Part shown: positions 43,805-55,284 of the stretch, piece after piece
How the letters are laid out: each line of letters opens with the position of its first letter
How positions within the stretch are numbered: the first letter of the stretch is position 1
Assembly: GCA_037176705.1 (NCBI GenBank)
Contig: CM073886.1
Location: 126,076,001-126,140,000, forward strand
Direction: 5' to 3'
Source of the DNA: Molossus alvarezi
Lineage: Eukaryota > Chordata > Mammalia > Chiroptera > Molossidae
DNA: 64,000 bases
Notes under the pieces: model-generated
Seen by the model: only the letters and a program-made list of their open reading frames with translations
Databases searched by the model: none
What the model was told of the DNA's origin: nothing
Position numbers and translations under genes: made by a program

Positions 43805-45690
43805 GTGTTATTGGTGAAAGAATAGAAAAATAGATCAAAGGAACAGAATACAGAGCCCAGATATAGATCCACACAAATATACTCAACGAACCTTTGACAA
43901 AGGAGCAAAGGCAATACAAGGAAGTAAAGACAGTCTTTTCAACAAATTGTGCTGCAACATGGACACAGCTATATGCAATAAAAAAAAAAAAAAAAAAGAA
44001 TCTAGTCGCAGACTTTAGACATTTTACAAAATTAACTCAAAAATGGGGACTAAAATTATGGATTGTGGACCTAAATTTAACATGCAAAACAATAATACTC
44101 TTAGAATATAAAATAGGGGAAAATCTGGGTGATCTTGGGTTTGGCAATGGCCTAAACACAACACTAAGAGCTTGATCCATGAAAGAAAAGATTGACAAGT
44201 TGGACTTTATTAAAATTAAAAACCTCTGCTCTGTGAGAGACACGGTCCAGAGCATGTAAAGACAGATCACAGACTGGGAGAACATATGTGCAAATCACAT
44301 TTCTGTTAAAAGACTGGCATCCAAAATATGCAAAGAACTCTTAAAACTCAACAATTAGAAAACAAACAATCAGTACAAAATGGGCAAGAGATCAGAACAG
44401 ATCTTTCATCAAAGAAGATATACAGATGACAGATAAGAATTTGAAAAGATGCTCAAAATTATCTGTCATTAGGAAATTGCAAATAAAAACAAGGAGATAC
44501 CACTGCGCACTGATCGAAATGGTGAACACTCCAAACACTGACAACACCAAATGCTGGCAAGGATGTGGCGCAACGGGGACTCCCAGTCATTGCTGGGGGT
44601 AGTGTAGGAATGGTACAGCCACTCTGGATGCTATTTGGCTTGTTTTTTTTTTTTTTACAAAGCTAAACAAAAGCTTACCATACAATCCAGCAGTCATGCT
44701 CCTTGGCATTTACCCAAATAAGTTGAAAACTTATGCTGACAGAAGCATGAACATGCATGTTCATAGCAGTTTTATTCAAAATTGCCAACAATTAACCCTG
44801 GCCGGTTTGGCTCAGCGGTTAGAACCTTGGCCTTCGGTCTGGAGAGACCTGGGTTCAGTTCCCGCTAAGGGCATGTACCTAGGTTGCAGTTTGTCCCCGG
44901 CCCTGGTTGGGCCATATGGGTGGCAGCCACTTGACGTGTCCCTTTCACGTCGATGTTTCTCTCTCTGTCTTTTCCTCTCCCTCTCTCCCACTCTATCTGA
45001 ACAAAAAATGAAAAAAATGTCCTTGGGTGAGGATAAAAAAACAAAACAAAACAATAAAAACAAACAAAAAACCCCCCAAATTGCCAACAATTAAAAGCAA
45101 CCAAGAAATCCTTCAGTAAGTGAATGAGTAAACGAAGTGTAGTATGTCCATACAATGGAGCATTATCCAGTGATAAACAAATGAGCTATCAAGCTATGAA
45201 AAGACATGGAGGAACCTTCAGATGCATAGTACTGAGTGAAATAAGTTCGTCTGAAAAAGATACAAACTCTATGATTCCAACTACATGACATTCTGGAAAA
45301 GGCAAAACTCTAGAGAAAATGAACAGATCAGAGGTTAACAGGAGTTCAAAGGATGGATAGGTGGAGCACAGGACATTTTGTGGGGACTAAAATTATGCTG
45401 TAAGAAACTATAAGTAGTGGTGAATACCTGACATTTTATATTGTCAAAACCCACTGAACTGTAAAACACAAAAAGGAAATGCTAAGGTAAATGGTGGAGT
45501 TTAGTTAATAGTCATGTATCCATCTTAGCTCATAAACTATAACAATAATACAAATAGTTAATGATGGGAGAAACTGTGTGTTGGAGGAGACTGCAGAAAG
45601 GGTGAATGAGGAACTTCATACTGTGCAGTTTTCCTCTAAACCTAAAGCTGCTCTAAATACAAAATTTAGTAAAAAATCTATAAATAAGTG
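43805..45690 (+). mobile_element. Old L1 3' half, split by a SINE
   Basis: ORF2 C-terminal remnant and 3' UTR: GAACAGAATACAGAGCCCAG, TTGACAAAGGAGCAAAGGCA, GACAAGTTGGACTTTATTAA, CATCAAAGAAGATATACAGA, ATGCTGGCAAGGATGTGGCG, GCAGTTTTATTCAAAATTGC; then 3' UTR to about 45690. Many stops, frameshifts and A/T-run expansions mark great age. Confidence 0.88.
44779..45094 (+). mobile_element. VES-type SINE with perfect 17-bp TSD
   Basis: The body (44796-45077) lies between AAATTGCCAACAATTAA at 44779-44795 and 45078-45094. It starts CCCTGGCCGGTTTGGCTCAG CGG, has GGGTTCAGTTCCCGCTAAGG, TTTCACGTCGATGTTTCTCT, CACTCTATCTGAACAAAAAA, and TGTCCTTGGGTGAGGATAAA. Confidence 0.97.
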
Positions 45691-45764
45691 TGTATTTTGC
45701 ATCAGTCTCTACAATAAAGTCATCAGCTTCACGCTCATGTTTATCACTGTTTAGCTCTAAAGCA

Positions 45765-46010
45765 AGGTGCTATCATAGAAGGAGCAGGAAGGAGAACCAG
45801 ACAGACCTGGTCTTCAATGCACAGCTGTACCATTTACCATGTAGTTGATATTTGGAAACTTGTAAGACTTCTCTGAACCTCTGTTTCTTTGTGAAAAATA
45901 GACACCATATATAATTTATAGAGTTATTGTGGATATTAAATGTAATGTGTGTGAAATTACCCTGTAGAAAACCTGGCATACATTAGGTACTCTAAAATGC
46001 TAGTTACCTT
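45765..46010 (+). mobile_element. MIR SINE
   Basis: Forward MIR: GAACCAGACAGACCTGGTCT, TAAGACTTCTCTGAACCTCT GTTTCTTTG, GAGTTATTGTGGATATTAAA, AAACCTGGCATACATTAGGT AC. Confidence 0.87.
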
Positions 46011-46174
46011 CTCTAGATTTTAAAGACATTGTTTAAAGATCTGTCATAGAATCTCAAGTCCTACAAAAGTTTGCTTTGTTGATTTTTAGATGGGAAAGAC
46101 ATTTAATATGTTTAAAATGTTACACTTTTATGGAATGAAGGAAATGAAAAACCCTTCATTCTCAAAGAAACAGC

Positions 46175-46414
46175 AATTGACTTTTGTTTTTAAATTTTTT
46201 CCCTTCATTGATTTTAGAGAGAAAGTGAGAAGGAGCGAGAGATAGAAACATCGATGAGAGAGAACATTGATTGGCCGCCTCCTGCATGCCCCCCACTGGG
46301 GATCGGGCCCACAACCTGGGCATGTGTCCTGACCGGGAATCGAACCAGCGACCTCTTGGTGCCTGGGTCGACGCTCAACCACTGAGCCACACCAGCTGGA
46401 CGGAATTGACTTTT
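46175..46414 (-). mobile_element. VES-like SINE (TTTATTG-tail subtype)
   Basis: The body (about 46186-46403) lies between AATTGACTTTT at 46175-46185 and 46404-46414. Contains CTTCATTGATTTTAGAGAGA, GGCCGCCTCCTGCATGCCCC, CCGGGAATCGAACCAGCGAC and AACCACTGAGCCACACCAGC. Few CpGs have decayed. Confidence 0.94.
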
Positions 46415-46845
46415 TAGGGTGGAAAATATGGTGATTGTTACAGCCTGTAGGAGAAAGCAATGAGAGAGGGACATTCTTAACCCAGCACTCTGAACACCAG
46501 CACCAATTCGTTGGGCAGGAAAGTTGGTGGTGGGTGAGGGAGAGAATAGAATCCCACCTAGGCTCCTCACTTAGAAATAAGAACTGGAATAAGAGGTTAA
46601 ATCTACAAATGCTACCCTCTTTTGTATATTGTCTGAGAAGACCTGCACGTCATCACACTCACATATTACGAAGTAGACTTCTGTGCTGTGAACAGTCAGA
46701 ACAGGTGCCTTCACAGCAGATGCTTCATGAGGGCCTTTCTCCTTGTTGAGCATCTCTTCCACCCCCTGCCCTGCTTTCCACCAAGGTCACAGCGCAGACG
46801 TGAGCACTGCTATCTCCCCTTGGGTGTTCGAGATGCTCCATGGTT
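46415..46845. other. Unique sequence, no gene seen
   Basis: A 104-codon forward frame at 46435-46749 overlaps nothing recognised. Confidence 0.4.
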
Positions 46846-47442
46846 GTGTCTTGAGATGGAATCTACTCCTGGTGAAGATTCTGTGAAGATAGCTGAAATG
46901 TCATCAGAGGATTTATAATATTTCATAAACTTAGTTGATAAAACCGTCGCAGGGTTTGAGGGGATGGACTCCAATTTTAAAAGAAGTTCTGCTGTGGGTA
47001 AAATGTTATCAAATATCTCATGCTACAGAGAAATTGTTCGTGAAAGGAAGAGTCAATTCATGTGGCAAACTTCACTGTTGTTGTATTTTAAGAAATTGCC
47101 AGCAGTCACCACAACCTTCAGCAGGCATGACTCTGATTAGTCAGCAGCCATCAGTCAACACAGATGCAAGATGCTCCACCAGCAAATACATTGCGACTCG
47201 CTAAAGGCTCAGATGCTGGCTAGCATTTTCTTTTTAGCAATAATTATTTTTAAATTAAGATTTGTACATTGTTTGCTTTTAGACACAATGCAGTTGCACA
47301 CTTAATAGACTACAGTACAGTGTAACCATACATTTCATATGTATTGGGAAATAAAAATATAGTGTGACTGACTTTATTATAACATTTACTTTATTGCAGT
47401 GGTCTGGAACTGAACCCATTGTATCTCCGAGGTACGCCTATA
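46846..47442 (+). mobile_element. Tigger1-like DNA transposon, 3' part
   Basis: Collinear with the 3' end of the pogo-type Tigger1 element: CTTGAGATGGAATCTACTCC TGGTGAAGATTCTGTGAAGA T, GGACTCCAATTTTAAAAGAA GTTCTGCTGTGGGTAAAATG, GTGAAAGGAAGAGTCAATTC, AGCAGCCATCAGTCAACACA, GACTCGCTAAAGGCTCAGAT, and the terminal ATCTCCGAGGTACGCCTA followed by TA. The first part derives from the transposase gene but holds stops. The 5' half and left inverted repeat are missing, so it cannot move. Confidence 0.9.
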
Positions 47443-47456
47443 CTCTGACTCTTCGG

Positions 47457-47592
47457 CCACCCTCGTTCAGTTTTGTTTTTTGTTTTTTTGTGGTATGTGC
47501 CCCTAGTGGGAACCAAACCTGGAACTCTCTGGTCTGCAGGCTGACGCTCAACCACTGAGCCAAACTGGCCAGGACCACCCTCGTTCAGTTTT
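47457..47592 (-). mobile_element. Short head-only SINE (100 bp)
   Basis: The body (47475-47574) lies between perfect 18-bp duplications CCACCCTCGTTCAGTTTT. It is a TTTTTG-rich run joined to GGTATGTGCCCCTAGTGGGA ACC, GGTCTGCAGGCTGACGCTCA and CCACTGAGCCAAACTGGCCA GG. It has only the tRNA-like head plus tail, with the same junction point as 38.6 kb. It is inserted 15 bp past the Tigger1 end. Confidence 0.96.
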
Positions 47593-47647
47593 AAGGACCC
47601 TTCTGATTACAGAAGCTCACCTGGATAATCTATTGTAATAGCCCTTT

Positions 47648-50052
47648 AAAAAATCTTTATTGTTGACAGTATTATAGATGTCCCCCCGCTTCCCAGTTCC
47701 CATCTCACCTCAGGCCTTTGCCACCCTATTGTCTGTGTCCACGAGTTGTGCATCTATGCATGTAAGTTGTTTTTTATAAAGAAGTGATTCTATTTTATTA
47801 TTATTATTATTTTTATCCTCACTCAAGCACATTTTTCCATTTTTTTGTTCAGATAGAGTAGGAGGGAGAGAGAAAGAGAAACATCGACGTGAAAGGGACC
47901 CATCGAGTGGCTGCCACCCGCACAGCCCAGCCAGGGCCGGGGACAAACTGCAACCGAGGTACATGCCCTTAGCGGGAACTGAACCCGGCTCTTTCTGGAC
48001 CACAGGCCGACACTCTAACCGCTGAGCCAAACCGGCCAGGGCTATGCATGTAAATTCTTTGGTTAATCTCTTGACACCTCCTCTACCCCTTTCCCTCTGC
48101 GGTTTGTAAGTCCAGGTTTCCATGCCTCTGTTTCTTTATTCATCAGTTTATTTTGTTCATTAGATTCCACATATAAGTGAGATCATGTGATACTTGTATT
48201 TCTCTGACTGGCTTATTTCCCTTAGCACAATACTCTCTAGATCCTGCCATGCTGTCTCAAAGAGGAATCGAGACTTCTTTTTTATAGCTGTGTAGTATTC
48301 CATTGCGTAAGTGTACCACACTTTGCTATCTACTCATGTACTGATGGCCACTTGGGCTGTTTCCAGATCTTAGCTATTGTGACTAGTGCTGCTATGAGCA
48401 TAGGTGTGCATATATTCTTTCTGATGGGTGTTTTGGGATTCTTAAGATATACTCCTAGGAGTGGGATCACTGGGTCAAATGGCAGATCAATTTTTAATTT
48501 TTTCAGGAAATTCCATACTGTTTTTCACAGTGGCTGCACCAGTCTGCATTCCCACCAGCAGTGCACTAGGGTTCCCTTTTCTCCACACCCTCGCCAGCAC
48601 TTGTTGTTTGTTGATGTATTGGTGGTAGCCATTCTGGTCAGCGTAAAGTTTTAATTTACATCTCTCTGATGATTAGTGATATTGAACATTTTTTCATATG
48701 TATCTTGCCCATTTGTATGTCCTGTTTGGAGAAGGACCTATTCAGGACCTCTGCTCATTTTTTAATTAAATTGTTTGTCTTCCTTTTGTTGAGTTGTATG
48801 ACTATTTTATATGTTTTGAAAATTAACCCCTTATCTGATGTATTATTGGCAAATATGTTCTCCCAAACAGTGGCTTCCCTCTTTATTTTGATGCTGGTTT
48901 CTTTTGCTGTGCAGAAGCTTTTTAGTTTGATGTAGTCCCATTTGTTTATTTTTTCTTTTGTTTCTCTTGCTCTAAGTGATATATCAGTGAAAATTTCGCT
49001 ATGTAAGATGTCTGAAATTATGTTGCCTACATTTTCTTCTAGGATTTTTATGGTTTCATGACTTACATTTAAGTCTTCTATCCATTTTGAGTTTATTCTT
49101 GTGTATGGTGTAAGTCGGTGGTCTAGTTTCAATTTTTTTTGCATGTACCTGTCCAATTTTTCCAACAACATTTATTGAAGACACGTCTTTACTCCATTTA
49201 TGCTCTTGCCTCCTTTGTCCAGTATCAATTGAGCATATGGCTTGGGCCAAGTTCTGGGTTCTCTGTTCTGTTCCATTGATCTATATGCCTGTTCTTTAGC
49301 CAGTACCATGCTATTTTGATTACAGTGGCTTTGTAGTATAACTTGATATCCAGTATTGTGATCCCTCTTACTTTGTTCTTTTTTCTCAAGATTGCTGCAG
49401 CTATTTGGGGTCTTTTTTGGTTCCATATAAATGTTTGGAGTATTTGTTCTAGATCTGTGACATACGTTGTTTATATTTTAATAGGGATTGCATTGAATCT
49501 ATAGATTGCTTTGGGTAGTATGGACATTTTAATGATGTTAATTTTTCCAATCCATGAATATGGTATATGTTTCCACTTTTTTTTTATATCTTCCTCTATT
49601 TCTGTTTTCAATGTCCTATAGTTTTCTGAGAACAGGTCTTTTACCTCCTTGGTTAAGTTTATTCCTTGGTATCTTAATTTTTGTGTTGCAATGGTAAATG
49701 GGATTGCTTTGTTAGTTTCTCTTTCTGATAGTTCATTATTGGTGTATAAAAATGCCATCTGTTTCTGTGTTAATTTTGTATCCTGCTACATTGCCAAATT
49801 CATTTATTAAATCTAGTAGTTTCTTGGTGAAGTCTTTAGGGTTTTCTATGTATAATATCATGCCATTTGTGAATAATGACAATTTTACTTCCTTCTTTTC
49901 AAGTGGATGCCTTTTATTTTTCCTTCTTGTCTGATCACTGTGGCTAGGTACCTCCAGTACTATGTTGAATGTAAATGGTGAAAGGGGGCATCCCTGTCTT
50001 GTTCCTGTTCTTAAGGGAAATGCTTTTAGTTTTTGTCCAATGAGTATGATGT
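47648..50052 (-). mobile_element. L1, 5'-truncated in the RT domain
   Basis: Reverse-strand L1 of about 2.1 kb without the inserted SINE. From its 3' end: 3' UTR (AATCTTTATTGTTGACAGTA), then ORF2 C-terminus to RT. Reverse frames encode KFWSQKR-free but recognisable stretches such as [20 protein letters not shown] (48755-49171), [20 protein letters not shown] (49471-49758) and near 49.95-50.04 kb [10 protein letters not shown]. Several frameshifts and stops break the frame. It breaks off at GAGTATGATGTT (50041-50052). Confidence 0.95.
47754..48055 (-). mobile_element. VES-type SINE inserted in the L1 3' UTR
   Basis: The body (47769-48041) lies between CTATGCATGTAAGTT and CTATGCATGTAAATT (14 of 15). 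It reads a TTATTATTA-rich tail, TCCTCACTCAAGCACATTTT, AGATAGAGTAGGAGGGAGAG, CATCGACGTGAAAGGGACCC, GCGGGAACTGAACCCGGCTC, and CGCTGAGCCAAACCGGCCAG GGC. It therefore postdates the L1. Confidence 0.97.
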
Positions 50053-52224
50053 TCTCCTTTTGTTAATGTCCGCCAATGGGCACCCTCAGGAATTAAGGTT
50101 GTTACTTTAATCTGCAAACTTAATTCCCCTGCCATGTAAATTAACACATTCACATATTGTGCAGGTTAGGATGAACATCTTTGGGGTGGGGACAACTATT
50201 CTGTCTGCCACAATAAATAACAAGTCAGGGGTTGCTACCCATATCAGTAGAGATGATTTATACTATAATCCTTACGTGCTAATCCTCTGGTACACATTTT
50301 CGTGTTATATTCTAATGCTACCTCTGATTTTCATGGAAGCGGTACAAATGACCTCATTAACTCGATTTGGCAGACTAGTAAAAAGGTCTTTGTGCAAACC
50401 CTACTATAAATGTCTTTCCACAGAAGTTTGTGGTAGCAGGCAGGGGTAGACATAACTCTTTGAAATCAGTTTACATCTATTGATCTGCTTATACCTCCTA
50501 GTGAATTTAGTGTCTTAACATGAGCATGCGTTTTCTCTTTATTAAAAATGAAATAAATGTTAAGAAAACAACTTTATTCTCAGGAGGCAGGTCTCTCCTT
50601 TGCATAGACATCAGGAGGGAGCAAAAACAGACAAGACAACATAGCAGACATTCTTACCAATTATCTGATGATAAATTAATTATGTTATTTACTGTGGCAG
50701 AGCTATTTCCAATTTCCTTAAAAATGCCTTGGTGTGAAAATAGTGACCATCTGAGAAACATCTGAGCCTGGACTCTAGACAGGACCAACTGTGAGCCTAA
50801 TGGAAGAAAACAACAACAGACACGTTCTGTTTCCCAGGGGACCCACCAAACTGGGAATGGATTCCCTGGTCTCACCAACACACCCTTCTCAGTGCAGTAA
50901 ATTACAATATGTGACGTCCCCATCCTTCCCCAAGCCTGCTAGACCAAGGGATGGACAAGCTCACTTCTGAACACCCTTTGTCCATCAGAGGGCCTTAGAT
51001 TGGAATCTGAATTGCTCTATAATTTTGAAATTGATTCTTTTGTGCTGGCTTCAGTGAGCCCTTTCGGTTGAAAGGAGATGACATTCACTGGGATGTCCCG
51101 GATGCAGAATAACAGAGTTTTGAGATAGTTACTAAATGAAGTGGTGTAATATGCTTTTTAATTGTGTCCAGGACAGAATTTTTATGATTATGCAATTGTT
51201 TTCCAATTCTCAGACTTCTGAAATAGACATCTGGACAGGATTAAAATTCCCCGTGGGAAGAGATTGGGTCCCTATTGCTATTTGCAATCGATGCGCTTCA
51301 GGTTCCAGGCTCAACAGTGTGGCCTTCTCTGTCCCATAACCTTCATCCTTCTGTAAAGATGATGCAAGAGAAATGTTACCTGAGAACCCAAACTTTAGAA
51401 CCCAATCTCCTCGAAACGTGTTCTAACTGCTGGGTCTCTGCCTGATCACCAGTGATGCTGATTGTAAGGTCTGGGCGTGTACAGGACACTGACCTGACCT
51501 GGTGCTCCACTCGTACCTTAGACGGCCCTCGTTCCCGAGCCGCTCCGGACGAGCCGTGCGTGTGTCCCCTCTGCACAGCCACCTTCACGAAAGAACACGT
51601 CCTCACGTCACACTCCGGGCCCAGCGGTCCGACTCCTCATCACGCGTGTTCTAATCGTTCACTCTTCAAGGTGCCGAGAGGTTTCAGAAACCGCTTTGGT
51701 TTTTGGAGAAAGGCAGTGCCTGAATCAATACTGGTTCTATTTTCATAACGCAGGCAGAGGACACGGCTCACCTTCTGCTGTCTGGTTTGAGGCAACCCTT
51801 CAGTCCGGGGGAGGGGGGCATGGCGGTCACTGTCACTGTGTTTGCGTATGGACCAAAGTGAGTCGTGGACGTTTTGATGAGTCCAGACAATTCCAGTGTC
51901 CAACTTCGGGGGCAGGTGGTGTTTCAGGGGAGGGGAGGGGAGGAGTGAGAGTGGGGAAGTTGGGGTTCCGGATCTTTCGTTTTGAGGATACCTGCCATTT
52001 TTTCCTGACATTAACTCAAACATTCCATGAACAAGTAGTTGTTAACATTTTGGGGAGGGGCGTGGACTCCTGTGGGGGTCTGATTAAAGATCTAAGGCCC
52101 CTCAGCAGAAAAATGTATGTACACACACTTACATACAAAAATGTTCAAACCGCTTTAGCTGTGTCCAAGGCCCACCTGCCCCCAAGCACATGCTGAGCTG
52201 GAACTCATGCTCTTAGTCATTGTG
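50053..52224. other. Mostly unique sequence; possible old LTR end
   Basis: 50100-50215 (ATTCACATATTGTGCAGGTTA GGATGAACATCTTTGGGG ... TCTGTCTGCCACAA) resembles the end of an old mammalian LTR, family unknown. 51.5-51.65 kb is locally CpG-rich. The 166- and 127-codon frames at 51.6-52.2 kb overlap on opposite strands and are not recognised. Confidence 0.4.
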
Positions 52225-52390
52225 AAGCAGGTAAAGAATCCCCTGGGCTGGTGTTGAATGTGCGGATGCTTGGCCTCGCCTCCCAGAGATTGATTCAACG
52301 GGTCTGGGGGCCAGCCCAGGACCCTGAGTATTTGACAGGCCTCAGGTGACACTGATGCAGGACCAGTGACCAGCACTTGAGAAACAGTCA
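52225..52390 (+). mobile_element. MER5A-like hAT-Charlie MITE
   Basis: AAAGAATCCCCTGGGCTGGT, GATTGATTCAACGGGTCTGG, CAGGACCCTGAGTATTTGAC AGGCCTCAGGTGACACTGAT GCAGGACCAG and the end CACTTGAGAAACAGT follow the MER5A order (CACCTGG ... GATTCAGTAGGTCTGG ... GAATTTGCATTTC ... CAGGTGATGCTGATGC ... TTGAGAACCACTG). Confidence 0.82.
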
Positions 52391-52839
52391 GCACTGAGAA
52401 TCTGGGCCAAGACTCAGAAAGACGTGCTCAACTGGTACAAAAGTATAGGAAAAGCAGTCGGACTACTTCCCTCTCCCAGAGAGAAAACGAGGTAAAAAGA
52501 GGGGCTGGCTTTTTCCTCCCCAGACCCTGCTCTCTCCCTGCCTTTCTGTTCAGCTTGGCTGTCCTAGGACATCATTTTCATTTTCCTGAATGAAAAGCAT
52601 CCACACTGCCCATTTTAACTTTATATTTCTGTGTAAAAGTTGCCAGTGGGGATAGGCAGGCAAACCAATTTTCCTCTCACCCCAGATTCTCAGGAAGGTT
52701 GGGCGTGGTGTTGGGCCCACCCTTTGTCTTCAAGGCACTTCCTTCTCACCTTTGGGACCTGGATCTCCTACAGCTCAAAGACAAAAGGGCTAGAGAAAGG
52801 CTAGAGACTCTTCCTCACCAGATGCCGAGAGCAGACTCA
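52391..52839. other. Unique sequence, no gene seen
   Basis: No recognised element. Confidence 0.45.
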
Positions 52840-53044
52840 TCATTTGCCTCCTTTAAAAAAAAATGTTTTATGGACTTTTTACAGAGAGAGAGAGAAACAT
52901 TGATGTGAGAGAGAAACATGGATCAGCTGCCTCCTGTATGCCCCCTACCAGGGATGGAGCCCACAACCTGGGCATGTGCCCTGACCGGTCCACGGGCCGA
53001 TGCTCCATCCACCGAGCCACACTGGCCAGGCTCATTTGCCTTCT
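52840..53044 (-). mobile_element. VES-like SINE (TTTATTG-tail subtype)
   Basis: The body (52853-53031) lies between TCATTTGCCTCCT and TCATTTGCCTTCT. It has a shortened GA tract, CAGCTGCCTCCTGTATGCCC, TGCCCTGACCGGTCCACGGG (a deletion removes part of the B box) and ACCGAGCCACACTGGCCAGG. The CTCF-like core is degraded (TGCCCCCTACCAGG). Confidence 0.94.
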
Positions 53045-54804
53045 CGATGTATCAAAACACTGGTCAGAATAAAGCACAAACCCATCTCTCCTACTCCAAT
53101 CCAACAGGACACGTAGCCAAAAATTCTACCAAAATATAAAAATATCAAATTCGATGTTTTCCCTTCAGGGAACAAATGCATATTGTTTCTATGGCACTGG
53201 CTCCGCCGCCTTTCACAGCTGGGACTTGTCACACTTCCCTCTGTCATCCCTGGCTCTCGAGGAAGACTGCTCTAGGGTCAGATGAGACGAGATGGGGAAA
53301 GGTTGGCCCTGGTGCTCTGATGCTGCAGGGCATTTCAGTGGCTCTCATCAAGGCAAAAGGAAAAAAACAAGCACATTTGATGAGTCTTTTATTGTCGACT
53401 CAGGTAAATGGTTTCCTTGGCAACTGACAGGGGAGGTGCGGGAGCTGAAAGAGCTGAGAGCTTCTATCCGGCATCACACACAACTGATGAGAGGCTCCGA
53501 CCCACAGTGCCCACCGCGCAGCACAGCGTCCAACGCGATGGTGCACAAGTGGGGATGCAGATGGGAGAAGCAAGACTACGACTTACGTGTCATGGAAGTT
53601 CAAGTGCAACAAACATGCTGGCGGCACTGCTTCATTAACAGGAAGTCAATTAGCTCAGTCAAGTCTAATTATCGCAGAGTGCGGTTGGTTTCCTCGTGAG
53701 TCCTGGAGGTGGAGAGAACAGCACCTTCTCAATCAGAAAACAGCTAGCAGATGTATTACTAAGCACCCAACGAGGCCTGCACCGTGGCCGTTTCAAAGGA
53801 CAAAGGAGATAGCTTGGGATTTTAAAAAACTTGGATCGTGGGAGGTGTGGCACTCTCATCTTGGATTGGAAACGGGGAGCTCCCTGCTGGCCTCCCATTC
53901 AGATGTTCTGAGAAGGAGAAGGGGGAGAGGAAGAGGAGGAGAAAAAGAAGAAGAAACAATAACGCAGAGAATGTTAAGTTATTGATTAACGTTCATCAAC
54001 ACATATGTGTTGAGTACCTTCTGGATCAATAAACTCAGGGAAGACAGTGTGGTCGTTGTGACCCCAGTGACAGCAGACACTAGGTCGTGACCTGCTGAAG
54101 GACTGGATATGCCACGTACAGCACAGGAGGACAAGACCTCATGGTGCAACAGGCCAGCGCCGCCCAGAGGAGATCAGGGTAACGGGATGGACTTGAGCCA
54201 GGTGGAACATTTTTTAAATAAAGTTTTAATATTTTCCCCAAAGCGATGAAAATCAAGCTTGCCACATGACCCGAAAAAACTGACGTGGAATAGCAATTTC
54301 TCCCCAACTCTCAGATAAATCAGATGAAAACGAAATTAGGAAAAGAAATAGCAACTGCACTCAAAGGAATACATCTCCTCTCTCAGAACATAAATCCTCA
54401 AGCGCTAAAATCGGTGCAGTAGCTCCGGCAAGGCACCCCACTCCCACAGCTCTCTGAAGGTAGGAACCCCGCGGGCGCACCCGCCGCGGTGCCTTGTGAA
54501 GAGTCCATGGGTTTGCTTCTTCGTACCTGAGGCAGACAGTGGCATGACGTGAGTGTCCCTTCGAAAAAGTCTAGTGGCCACTTCTGACCTTCCCCAGACA
54601 GAACGAGCAGACAGCGTCACCTCCTATATTATCCCTTGGGCTTTTGGCTGAGCTCGGGGGATTTTGGTAGTTTCTCTTTCCGACATCCCCGCCCGTAAGT
54701 ATCTAATGTCGCCAGTTACCTGGCAGGGAAACGTGTCATCCCAGCAACATGACAGCCGTGCGCGGAAGACTCGGCGGGGCCGGGCAAGTAGGAGCAGCGG
54801 CTTC
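53045..54804. other. Unique sequence with a purine-rich tract
   Basis: 53165-53720 is unique, moderately GC-rich and ends with CAATTAGCTCAGTCAAGTCT AATTATCGCAGAGTGCGGTT, holding two TAATT-type homeodomain cores and a RUNX-like TGCGGTT. 53900-53958 is almost pure purine (GGAGAAGGGGGAGAGGAAGA). Frames up to 135 codons overlap in several phases without recognised features. Confidence 0.4.
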
Positions 54805-54988
54805 GGATTTTAGAAAATTGATTTGACAGAGGGAGGAAGTGGGGGGGAGACATTGGTGTGACAAATACACGGTTGGCTGCCTTCCAAATGTGCCTGACAG
54901 GGGGTTGTGTGCCCTGACAGGGGATCAAACCCATGACTGTCCAGTGCACGGGGCGACACTCCAGCCAGCTGAGCCACACCAGCCAGAA
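54805..54988 (-). mobile_element. VES-like SINE, strongly diverged
   Basis: TTTTAGAAAATTGATTTGAC AGAGGGAGGAAG, GACATTGGTGTGACAAATAC, GGTTGGCTGCCTTCCAAATG, GCCCTGACAGGGGATCAAAC CC, CAGCTGAGCCACACCAGCCA G. The TTTATTG-tail subtype, older than its two neighbours. Confidence 0.85.
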
Positions 54989-54995
54989 CCCCTAA

Positions 54996-55284
54996 TAGAC
55001 TTTTATTAATTTCTTATTATTTTTAAATTTAACTTTTTATTTATTTATGTTATCCTCAGTTGAGGACACTTCTGATCTTCAGATAGAGCTAGAGAGAGAG
55101 AGAGAGAGAGAGAAACATCGATGTGAGAGAGACACACCAAGTGGTCACCACCTACACGATCCTAACCGAGCTGGGGACAAGCTGCAACCGAGGTACGTGC
55201 CCTTAGCGGGAGCCGAACCCGGAACTCCCCGGTCCATGGGCCAGCGCTCTAACTGCTGAGCCAAACCGGCCAGGGCTAGACTTT
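54996..55284 (-). mobile_element. VES-type SINE, first of a same-site pair
   Basis: The body (about 55005-55276) starts with an AT-rich tail, then TATCCTCAGTTGAGGACACT TC, a pure GA tract (55090-55112), CATCGATGTGAGAGAGACAC, GCGGGAGCCGAACCCGGAAC and TGCTGAGCCAAACCGGCCAG GGC. TAGACTTT at 54996-55003 and 55277-55284 is the duplication. It directly abuts the next SINE. Confidence 0.94.

Noticed and set aside
44812..45155. Frames of 90-130 codons across SINEs (also at 3.1, 39.8, 47.7 and 55.4 kb)
   Set aside because: They repeat the same translated SINE words (such as RLERRPVVQRDPGSVPAKGM) at each VES copy, so they are shadows of the repeat.
51640..52196. Opposed frames of 127 and 166 codons
   Set aside because: They overlap on opposite strands in CpG-rich unique DNA, with no recognisable motif in either.
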